Source of the DNA: an uncultured Clostridia bacterium
GTDB taxonomy: Bacteria; Bacillota; Clostridia; Saccharofermentanales; Saccharofermentanaceae
NCBI GenBank assembly: GCA_947303185.1
Contig: CAMYXF010000015.1
Location: 1-45,314 of the forward strand
Reading direction: 5' to 3'
DNA length: 45,314 nt
This document shows positions 24,607 to 31,924 of the stretch, in pieces. Within the stretch, counting starts at the first letter, position 1. Each line of letters begins with the position of its first letter. The notes below the pieces were generated by a model. It searched no databases, had not been told where the DNA came from, and worked only from the letters and a program-made list of their open reading frames with translations. A program made the position numbers and the translations under genes.

Positions 24607-26141
24607 GAATAGATATAGTTAATAACGCGGAAGGATTTTCCGAAGATAAACTTAACGGACTTGATGAATACATCATCAGTCTTTCCGAAGCGGTCTTAAG
24701 CGGTGATTATACTTCGCCGAAGGTAACGAGGTCTCTTAAGGATGCGTATGCAACACTGACATTCGTAACACCTGATGAGATCAAAGAGGTTAACCGCGAG
24801 CAGAGAGATATCGATAAGGAGACAGACTGTCTTTCTTTCCCGATGTTAGAGCTCACTGAAGGCGAGTTCGACATGATCCCTGACAGCGGCGATTTTGAGA
24901 CTGATGAAGACGGTAATCAGATCCTCTGCTACGGCGATATTCTCATCAATCCCGTTGCTTGCGAAGCTCAGGCTGAAAGCTACGGACATTCATTCGAGAG
25001 AGAAGCAATGTTCCTCATTGCTCATTCGCTTTTGCATCTTCTCGGATATGATCACATCGATCCTACGGATGAGAAGATCATGATCGATAAGCAGAAGAGA
25101 CTCATGAGAGATATCGGTCTTGCTTTTGACGATGAGATCGCCGATATTTTCGAGATGGATAATCATAGGGAAAACAATCCGGTTGATGGTCTTATTCCTG
25201 CCGGAGCACCCTGTAAACACTGCGGTACCGTTGCTTTGCTCGGCCGTCCTAACGTCGGTAAGTCAACGCTTTTGAACTACATTACCGGCATGAAGATCGC
25301 CATTGTATCCCATAAGCCGCAGACTACAAGAACCAACATCAGAACGATTTATAACACTGAAGATACGCAGATTATCTTTACTGATACTCCGGGTATCCAC
25401 AAGCCTACATCCAAGATGGGCGAGTTCATGGTCGAGAGATCTTACAAGGCAGCTCTCGGTGCAGACTGCGTCGTGCTCATCGCTGACGGAAGATTCCCTG
25501 AGCCCGGTTCTGTCGAGAAGAAACTCATGGAACTTCTTAAAGGCAGCAACAAGAAGGTTATCCTTGCGATCAACAAATACGATGAAGCAGGGCAGGAGAA
25601 GCTCCTTCCGCTCACACAGAAGTATTCTGAACTTTATAACTTTGAAGATATCGTTCCTGTCAGCGCAAAGACCGGAAGAAACGTTGATCTGCTTCTTTCC
25701 GTCATTACGAAAATGCTTCCTGAAGGACCCAGGCTCTTTGACAGTGAATACATGACTGACCAGACAGAACGTGTAATCGCAGCTGAGCTCATCCGTGAGC
25801 AGGTACTTCATTACACTGACCAGGAGATTCCTCACGGTACAGCCGTTATCATCAATGAGTTCAAGGAAAAGAACGATGACGGCGAGATCACATCAGGTGA
25901 CGACCGTACTGTTACTGTCATTAAGGCTGACATCATTTGTAACAGGGATTCACACAAGGCCATCATCATCGGCAAAGACGGCCAGATGATCAAGCGCATC
26001 GGTACCGCTGCAAGAAGAAACATCGAGAAGCTTTTGGACTGCAAAGTCTATCTCGATCTTTATGTTAAGGTCAGAAACGACTGGCAGAACAATGATGCCA
26101 TGCTCGGATCCACGGGTCTTGGCAAAGACATTGATGAATAA
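24603..26141 (+). CDS. ybeY-era: Fused YbeY endoribonuclease and Era GTPase
   Basis: 512 aa in one uninterrupted frame. Residues 1 to about 185 are YbeY, with the zinc site HSLLHLLGYDH (His 141, 145, 151). Residues about 206-512 are a complete Era: G1 GRPNVGKST (214-222), a TTRTNI switch, G3 DTPG (about 261-264), G4 NKYD, SAKTG, and a C-terminal KH domain (IIGKDGQMIKRIG). YbeY and Era both act in 16S rRNA maturation and small-subunit quality control, and their genes are usually separate neighbours. The linker contains CKHCG. A Met at residue 185 could permit internal initiation, but no good ribosome binding site precedes it. The gene overlaps pgpH by 4 nt and recO by one base. Confidence 0.93.
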   Translation: MRIDIVNNAEGFSEDKLNGLDEYIISLSEAVLSGDYTSPKVTRSLKDAYATLTFVTPDEIKEVNREQRDIDKETDCLSFPMLELTEGEFDMIPDSGDFETDEDGNQILCYGDILINPVACEAQAESYGHSFEREAMFLIAHSLLHLLGYDHIDPTDEKIMIDKQKRLMRDIGLAFDDEIADIFEMDNHRENNPVDGLIPAGAPCKHCGTVALLGRPNVGKSTLLNYITGMKIAIVSHKPQTTRTNIRTIYNTEDTQIIFTDTPGIHKPTSKMGEFMVERSYKAALGADCVVLIADGRFPEPGSVEKKLMELLKGSNKKVILAINKYDEAGQEKLLPLTQKYSELYNFEDIVPVSAKTGRNVDLLLSVITKMLPEGPRLFDSEYMTDQTERVIAAELIREQVLHYTDQEIPHGTAVIINEFKEKNDDGEITSGDDRTVTVIKADIICNRDSHKAIIIGKDGQMIKRIGTAARRNIEKLLDCKVYLDLYVKVRNDWQNNDAMLGSTGLGKDIDE

Positions 26142-26884
26142 TGGATCCCTTTAACTGCCGTGGTCTCATAATCAAGTCGGACGATTACAAAGAAAAGGAC
26201 AGACTCTTATCTGTACTTACTTCAGACAGGGGACTTATAACCATCTGTGCAAAAGGCGTATCCAAACCCGGAAGTTCATTGGGTTTTGTATCAATGCCTT
26301 ACATGCTCTGTGATTTCGTAGTATCTGTATCCCATGGTTATTACTATCTGAAAGATGCATCCATAATCGAGAGCAATTCAAAGATAATGGAAAGCCTTGA
26401 GCAGATGACCGTTGCTGCACATATCTCGGCATTGCTTGTAGATTGTACGCTTCAGAGCGAAAATGCCAGGGAAGCATACGAGCTTGCAGCCTATGCATAT
26501 TACATGCTCGCAAATAACAGGGATAAATATCTGCTTATATATTCAGCTTTTAACTGGAGACTTCTTACCATTGCTGGTTTTACCGTTGAGTACGATCTTA
26601 GTAATCCGAGTTATAAGGGAACAGGGGATAAGCCTGACAGATTCCTTTTAAACATTGCAGGCGGAGTTAACAGCGCTTCAAATCAGAACAGGTCTTTTGA
26701 CAGACTATTGGAGGCACCTTCGGTAAAGGCTCTTAACTATTTTGCGACCTGTGATCTTAAAAGGTTATTTACATCATCGGCTGATAAAAAGACCGAAAAA
26801 GAATTAAAAGAATTTACAACTGACTACATTTCAATACATTTTGAAAAGATATATGACACGCTTTCTGTTTTGAATAATCTATAA
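26141..26884 (+). CDS. recO: DNA repair protein RecO
   Basis: 247 aa. RecO loads RecA onto SSB-coated DNA together with RecR. The N-terminal OB-fold segment (RGLIIKSDDYKEKDRLLSVLTSDRGLI, here quoted in part) and AKGVSKPGS are characteristic, and the position after era matches other Firmicutes. The paired-Cys zinc finger found in the C-terminal half of many RecO proteins is not visible. TAATG overlap with ybeY-era. Confidence 0.85.
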   Translation: MDPFNCRGLIIKSDDYKEKDRLLSVLTSDRGLITICAKGVSKPGSSLGFVSMPYMLCDFVVSVSHGYYYLKDASIIESNSKIMESLEQMTVAAHISALLVDCTLQSENAREAYELAAYAYYMLANNRDKYLLIYSAFNWRLLTIAGFTVEYDLSNPSYKGTGDKPDRFLLNIAGGVNSASNQNRSFDRLLEAPSVKALNYFATCDLKRLFTSSADKKTEKELKEFTTDYISIHFEKIYDTLSVLNNL

Positions 26885-26924
26885 TCAGGTCATTCAAGGT
26901 TGATCACAAGAAAGGAAGTGCCAT

Positions 26925-28130
26925 ATGAATTTTGCGACTACTCCCTCACACAGAATCGGCGAATGTCTCGTAAAAGTTATAGATAAGAACGGAAATCCCG
27001 TCAGTGATAAGGATATGGTATTAAACCAGAAATCGCATGAATTCCTTTTCGGATGCGGTGCGTTTGATTTCCTGGATTTTCCGGGAATGCAGCCCAACGG
27101 AGACAGAAGAGATAAATGGCTTGCTCTCATGAACTATGGCACACTGCCATTTTACTGGGGCCGTTATGAGCCTGAAGAAGGACATCCGAACTATGAGATG
27201 CTAAAGGATGCTGCTGACAGACTTGTTGCTAATAACGTTACATTAAAAGGACATCCTCTTTGCTGGCATACGGTCTGTGCGGACTGGCTTCTTAAGTATT
27301 CCGATGAAGTCATAATGGACAAGCAGCTTGCAAGGATCAACAGAGACGTTACCGCATTCAAGGGAACGATCGATATCTGGGATGTCATCAACGAAGTAGT
27401 CATCATGCCTATCTTCGATAAGTATGATAATGCTGTCACAAGGATCTGCAATAAGTACGGCAGAGTTACTCTCGTTAAGGAGGTTTTCGCTGCTGCAAGA
27501 GCGGCTAATCCTGACGGAACATTCCTTATCAACGACTTCAATACATCTCCGCAATATGAGAAACTCATTGAAGAGCTCTTGGATGCCGGCGTAGAGATCT
27601 CTGCTATCGGTATCCAGTCACACCAGCACCAGGGTTACTGGGGTGAGGCTAAGCTTCGTGACGTATTAAAGAGATTCTCAAGATTCGGTCTTCCGATCCA
27701 CTTTACGGAAAACACACTTATCTCCGGAGAGATAATGCCTGCATACATCGAAGACCTCAATGACTGGCAGGTTGACGAGTGGCCGACTACTGAAGAGGGT
27801 GAGCTCCGTCAGGAGAAAGAATGGGAAGAGATGTACAGGATCCTCTTTGCCGATCCTAATATCAAGGCCATCACAGGTTGGGATTTTGCTGACGGCGCTT
27901 GGCTCAATGCACCCAGCGGACTTATAACCAAAGACAACAGATGCAAGCCGGTTTACAACAAGCTCTTAAGCCTTGTAAAAGGTGAGTGGTGGACTAAGGA
28001 CGAAGTCATTCACACAAACAGCGACGGTATCGTAAACATTAAGGGTACAAAGGGTACTTACGGCATCGACGGCGCTGAGGGCATTATCAAGATTGGCAGC
28101 GAACCTTCAAATGTAACGGTTACTATCTGA
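26925..28130 (+). CDS. Glycoside hydrolase family 10 enzyme (cytoplasmic xylanase-like)
   Basis: 401 aa with no signal peptide. GH10 enzymes cleave beta-1,4-xylan or xylo-oligosaccharides. The substrate region KGHPLCWHT (108-116), the acid/base segment WDVINE (Glu 157) and the HQHQGYWG strand are clear. The nucleophile is probably Glu 262 in HFTEN, where most GH10 enzymes have TELD. Lack of export suggests it trims imported xylo-oligosaccharides; the GH51 arabinofuranosidase at 31925 fits that route. AAAGGAAG lies 7 bp upstream of the ATG. It converges with the helicase gene with no bases between the two stop codons. Confidence 0.88.
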   Translation: MNFATTPSHRIGECLVKVIDKNGNPVSDKDMVLNQKSHEFLFGCGAFDFLDFPGMQPNGDRRDKWLALMNYGTLPFYWGRYEPEEGHPNYEMLKDAADRLVANNVTLKGHPLCWHTVCADWLLKYSDEVIMDKQLARINRDVTAFKGTIDIWDVINEVVIMPIFDKYDNAVTRICNKYGRVTLVKEVFAAARAANPDGTFLINDFNTSPQYEKLIEELLDAGVEISAIGIQSHQHQGYWGEAKLRDVLKRFSRFGLPIHFTENTLISGEIMPAYIEDLNDWQVDEWPTTEEGELRQEKEWEEMYRILFADPNIKAITGWDFADGAWLNAPSGLITKDNRCKPVYNKLLSLVKGEWWTKDEVIHTNSDGIVNIKGTKGTYGIDGAEGIIKIGSEPSNVTVTI

Positions 28131-30500
28131 TCAGATTTTCCAGTGATCAGGAAACAGCATAATATAATCGGGCTTTTCGAGTCTTGAGTCTATCAGGAGC
28201 GCAAAGCCCGTATCTGTCTCTGTACGTATAACTCTGCCTACGGCCTGAAGGACTTTCTGCCAGCCCGGGAATCTGTATGCAAAAGAGAATCCGTCACCGA
28301 ATTTCTCTGCATAGTAATTGCTTAATATCTGCCTCTCGGGTGTTACCTTCGGGATTCCGACACCGACGATTACAACACCGGTGAGTTTATCTCCTACAAG
28401 GTCAATGCCTTCGCCGAAATGACCGCCTAATACCGCCGCACCTATAAGAAGTCCCGGGTAGGGTTCGGAGAAGCTGTTAAGGAAAGCTTCTTTCTCAACA
28501 CTGCTCATCTCAGTAATCTGGGAGATTATCTTGTAATCCTTTACGTCATGCCTTTTTAAGTATTCTTCAATCATGGGCATTATCTGGTTCATGTATTCGA
28601 ATGAAGGGAAGAATATCATGTGATTTCCGGTCCTTCCCAAAAGACAATCCGCGATGGACTGCGTAAGATCATACTGGGTTAATGAACGGTCTTTATAAGC
28701 GGTTGAAATCTCTGAATTTATCATGATCTCAAGATTCTCAGGAGGGAACGGTGACGGAAGTCTTAAGAAAGATGAGTAATCACAGTCAGGACCAACGAGA
28801 CAGTTGCGGTAATATTCATATGGTGTAAATGTTGCAGAGAAGAATATGACTGACATCCTGTCCTTGATTATGTCGTTTAACTTTGATGCAAAGTCAAGAC
28901 AGTTAAGCGTAAGCGTGATATCGCCGTTGATCTTCGAGGCGGTCGTGATATACGCATTATCAAAATAGTGTTCCAATACTGTAAGGAAATATCTTGCTTC
29001 AAAGAAAAACTTAACTGAAGTCTTTCTGCATTGTCCCTGTTCCAGGCGGTCCAGCACGAAAGACAACTGTCTTATCGCATACCATAGTTTTGCGTAAAGC
29101 TGACGGGGCGGCTGCCTCATCGCTTCCCAGTTCTCAGTCATCAGCACTTTGTTCTCATCAGCCTGTTCCAGCAACTTGAAACACGAACTTGATGATTCAA
29201 AACAAGTACCGATATTTACAAAGTAATTGCGGACCTGATGGATCATGGTCTCGATCTTTGTATCGCGCCCTTTAAAATCCATGAGCATCTCGTCAATAAG
29301 GCTTAAGGAGAAGGAAGCCGAGAACATGTCTCTTCCACGGTCGATCATGTTGTGCGCCTCGTCGACGAGTACGGCAACACGCTGGTTTCCGGGATCCTTC
29401 TCGATAAGAGATACTCTCGGACTGAAGATGTGGTTATAGTCACCGATGATGACAGTGCAGTAGTTCATCGTATCTATCATGAACTCGTGAGGGCAGATGC
29501 CGTGTTTTAAAGCAATTTCAGTTATCTTCTCTGGTGTTATCTCATCCAGTACGAGAGATTCAGCAAGAGCATCTTTCAGTTTTCCGTAATAGTCTTTGGC
29601 AAGAGGGCAGAACTTCGAATCACACTCAGTGCCGTAAGGGCACATCTTTTCCTTGGATCTTAATGTTATGGAGCGGATAATGAGCCCCTGCTTCCTCATC
29701 TGGTTCAGGGTAGACTCTGCAACGCCTCTTGTAGCTTCTTTGGCGGTCAGATAGAAGATCTGGTCGTATCTGTTCTTTACCAGTCCCTTGATAGCCGGAT
29801 ATAAAGTCGATACGGTCTTTCCGATGCCCGTAGGTGCCTCGACAAAAAATGCTTCTCCGGAATTCAGCGCGAGGAGTGCCTTTTTCATGAATTCCTTCTG
29901 GCCGGGTCTTATGGTGTCGAAAGGAAATCTCAAAATGGAAGTCGTGTCCATGAGGCTTTGACGGTAATCCAGCAGTGTCTTTGCGAAAACACAGTATTCG
30001 GAACAGATCTCTTCCCAGTAATTCTCGGCTTCCTCGAAAGACATCGTGTAAGTGTTTTCGAAGCTCTCCAAAGAAGTTATAGAAACATATCTCAATGTAA
30101 GCGATATATCGAGGATCTCTGAATTAGTGAGCAGATACATGGCTCCGTAGAGCTTAAGCTGTGTTACGTGCTCAGGCCTGACGAGCGCTTCGAATGTGTC
30201 TTTTGTTGAGTTGAAAGACTTGATCTCGAAAAGCATGGGCGGCTTGCCGCTTACGTTCATCATGGCGTCATATCTGCCGTTTACTGAAAGACAGATGCCT
30301 GATTCGGATACGTAGTCGTATATGAGCTGCTCTTCGGTAGTGACGATGTCTCCGTAGGCTTTTTTGAGGTCGGAGAACACTCTCTGGTGGAGTCTTGTTC
30401 CTTCGATGCCTGATACGGAACCATATGAACCGCCGGCAAGATTGCCTCGGCGGGAGATATATGAAGCCAGGTCTGTAACGGAAACGGTTATCTTATTCAT
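28131..30500 (-). CDS. Rad3/DinG-type FeS helicase with N-terminal nuclease domain
   Basis: 789 aa. An N-terminal PD-(D/E)XK-type segment has GRYD (Asp 78) and FEIKS (Glu 92, Lys 94), with HQR near 38. The superfamily 2 helicase part follows: Walker A EAPTGIGKT (221-229), four Cys likely to hold an FeS cluster (287, 293, 298, 336), the DEAH box (380-383), and C-terminal motifs including GRVIRTETDTG. Such XPD/Rad3-like proteins unwind DNA in repair; the nuclease fusion suggests a combined unwinding and cutting role. No ribosome binding site precedes the ATG; instead a -10 box sits so that transcription would start at the A of the ATG. Confidence 0.88.
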   Translation of the reverse strand: MNKITVSVTDLASYISRRGNLAGGSYGSVSGIEGTRLHQRVFSDLKKAYGDIVTTEEQLIYDYVSESGICLSVNGRYDAMMNVSGKPPMLFEIKSFNSTKDTFEALVRPEHVTQLKLYGAMYLLTNSEILDISLTLRYVSITSLESFENTYTMSFEEAENYWEEICSEYCVFAKTLLDYRQSLMDTTSILRFPFDTIRPGQKEFMKKALLALNSGEAFFVEAPTGIGKTVSTLYPAIKGLVKNRYDQIFYLTAKEATRGVAESTLNQMRKQGLIIRSITLRSKEKMCPYGTECDSKFCPLAKDYYGKLKDALAESLVLDEITPEKITEIALKHGICPHEFMIDTMNYCTVIIGDYNHIFSPRVSLIEKDPGNQRVAVLVDEAHNMIDRGRDMFSASFSLSLIDEMLMDFKGRDTKIETMIHQVRNYFVNIGTCFESSSSCFKLLEQADENKVLMTENWEAMRQPPRQLYAKLWYAIRQLSFVLDRLEQGQCRKTSVKFFFEARYFLTVLEHYFDNAYITTASKINGDITLTLNCLDFASKLNDIIKDRMSVIFFSATFTPYEYYRNCLVGPDCDYSSFLRLPSPFPPENLEIMINSEISTAYKDRSLTQYDLTQSIADCLLGRTGNHMIFFPSFEYMNQIMPMIEEYLKRHDVKDYKIISQITEMSSVEKEAFLNSFSEPYPGLLIGAAVLGGHFGEGIDLVGDKLTGVVIVGVGIPKVTPERQILSNYYAEKFGDGFSFAYRFPGWQKVLQAVGRVIRTETDTGFALLIDSRLEKPDYIMLFPDHWKI

Positions 30501-30506
30501 AAGGAG

Positions 30507-30534
30507 ATTATAACCTAACCGCGCGTTATGTCCT
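30507..30534 (-). promoter_or_regulatory. Promoter for a leaderless helicase mRNA
   Basis: On the minus strand AGGACA (30529-30534) and TATAAT (30507-30512) are 16 bp apart. Six bases separate the -10 box from the ATG, placing +1 on the start codon. Confidence 0.55.
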
Positions 30535-30536
30535 TA

Positions 30537-30565
30537 TTGAAAATTAAAGCCTCATGATATAAAAT
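30537..30565 (+). promoter_or_regulatory. Promoter for tRNA-Leu
   Basis: TTGAAA (30537-30542), a 17-bp spacer and TAAAAT (30560-30565) end 11 bp before the mature 5' end of the tRNA. The -35 box is 2 bp from the -35 of the opposing helicase promoter. Confidence 0.75.
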
Positions 30566-30576
30566 CTAACCCGCAC

Positions 30577-30663
30577 GCAGATGTGGTGGAATTGGCAGAC
30601 GCGCTAGCTTCAGGTGCTAGTGGGAGCAATCTCGTGCGGGTTCAAGTCCCGCCATCTGCACCA
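30577..30663 (+). tRNA. tRNA-Leu (anticodon CAG)
   Basis: 87 nt including an encoded CCA. The acceptor stem GCAGATG pairs with CATCTGC. The anticodon arm CTAGC-TTCAGGT-GCTAG has anticodon CAG, reading CUG. A long variable arm (type II tRNA) and the T arm GCGGG-TTCAAGT-CCCGC are present. Single gene, with its own promoter and terminator. Confidence 0.98.
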
Positions 30664-30668
30664 GTTTC

Positions 30669-30708
30669 AAGGCTCTTCATGAAGATCTCATGGAGAGCTT
30701 TTTATTTT
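30669..30708 (+). terminator. Terminator after tRNA-Leu
   Basis: GCTCT (30672-30676) and AGAGC (30694-30698) close a loop with inner TCATGA/TCATGG complementarity, followed by TTTTTATTTT. The stem is imperfect but the T tract is strong. Confidence 0.75.
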
Positions 30709-30729
30709 GCTTTCAATTATTGAAATGTG

Positions 30730-30738
30730 TGGTAGAAT
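30730..30738 (+). promoter_or_regulatory. Extended -10 for the lipoprotein peptidase gene
   Basis: TGGTAGAAT (30730-30738) carries the TGn extension and lies 33 bp before the start codon. The -35 region is poor. Confidence 0.4.
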
Positions 30739-30771
30739 CTGCGACGGTGAAATATCCGGGAGGTTTTATTT

Positions 30772-31740
30772 ATGAAAAGAAGAATAATTGCTTGTTGTCT
30801 CGCTGCTTCCATGGTTCTTGGACTTGCCGGCTGCATGGAAGAAGAGGGTTATGAAGGCTATGAGGCGGATTATTCAGAAGAACAGTATGAATCTTCTGAA
30901 GAAACCGAAGATGAGGAATATAATTCAGAAAGTGAAACAACATATTCTGACAGTGAATACGGTTACCCTTATGATAATCATCTGGGTACAGCTAAAGAAT
31001 TAGAAGGAAAGATTGCTGTAGTATCAATTTTCGTAAATGATGCTACGACTGGCTGGAATTTCGAGAGCGAAGCTGATCAGCAGCTGGATGCGCTTATCTA
31101 TAAAGATCTGGAAATAGCTACTGATTATCTGGAAAATGTCAGTAAGAGCTATGGAAAAGATGTTGAATTCATTTATGACTGGAAACAGTATCCGGAACTT
31201 GCAATGGATCTTGAAATTAAAGAACTTGATTACCGTTATTGTGATGATTACTTTGATGATTTCAACAATGCTGCAACAAGCAGTATTGACCAGAATGTCC
31301 AGACAGCGAAGATCTTAAGTGATGTCGGTGCTGAACAGGTCATTTACATGATGTACTTCAATACTCCGTCAACCAATACAACTACAAGCTTGACGAGCTT
31401 CTGTTATGAAGCTGAGATCACTTATGAGATTTGTTTTATGTTTATGAATTGTGAAGGATATCCTGAATGTCCTTCTCATTTTGCTCATGAAATGCTTCAT
31501 ACATTTGGAGTTCCGGATCTTTATACCGCAGCCGATTTTGGTATTACACAGGAATATGTTGATTATGCAGCTAATAGCGGTTTGAACGATATTATGAGAA
31601 TAAATGAAGATCCTCAGACCGGTGAATATTTGTACGACAGCATCGCTAATGAGGTTACGGATATCACAGCTTATTATGCAGGCCTTACAGATTATTCAGA
31701 GACTGTAAATGAATGGGGTTTTGCTCCGAGCCAGCACTGA
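30772..31740 (+). CDS. Lipoprotein zinc metallopeptidase-like
   Basis: 322 aa. A lipoprotein signal peptide ends in LAGC (lipid-modified Cys 21). Residues 22-65 are an acidic, Tyr/Ser-rich tether. The globular part contains HEMLHTFGVPD at 239-249, an HExxHxxGxxD zinc site in which Asp replaces the third His of classical metzincins. A surface-anchored peptidase is inferred; the substrate is unknown. GGGAGG sits 8 bp before the ATG. The coding sequence looks more A+T-rich than the GH51 gene after it. It is monocistronic, with its own terminator. Confidence 0.75.
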   Translation: MKRRIIACCLAASMVLGLAGCMEEEGYEGYEADYSEEQYESSEETEDEEYNSESETTYSDSEYGYPYDNHLGTAKELEGKIAVVSIFVNDATTGWNFESEADQQLDALIYKDLEIATDYLENVSKSYGKDVEFIYDWKQYPELAMDLEIKELDYRYCDDYFDDFNNAATSSIDQNVQTAKILSDVGAEQVIYMMYFNTPSTNTTTSLTSFCYEAEITYEICFMFMNCEGYPECPSHFAHEMLHTFGVPDLYTAADFGITQEYVDYAANSGLNDIMRINEDPQTGEYLYDSIANEVTDITAYYAGLTDYSETVNEWGFAPSQH

Positions 31741-31778
31741 TGCCTGACAAATAACAATTATAAGGTTGTAGTAAAGTT

Positions 31779-31820
31779 AAACACCTTTGTTCACGTCCTT
31801 CATGAGCAAAGGTGTTTTAA
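31779..31820 (+). terminator. Terminator after the lipoprotein peptidase gene
   Basis: AAACACCTTTGTTC and GAGCAAAGGTGTTT (31779-31792 and 31804-31817) form a 14-bp stem with one wobble; TTTTAATTT overlaps its 3' side. The rest of 31821-31924 holds no clear promoter. Confidence 0.88.
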
Positions 31821-31924
31821 TTTGTCGGGTAAACTTATGCGAATTGAAGGGTGTTATGTCCCTGAATTAAAGATATACTTATTAGGTATGAATAATCACC
31901 AATAAATATTTAGTGAGGTCATCT

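Noticed and set aside
25263..25835. Antisense ORF of 190 codons opposite the Era part
   Set aside because: Shadow frame of a conserved GTPase gene without ribosome binding site or recognisable motifs.
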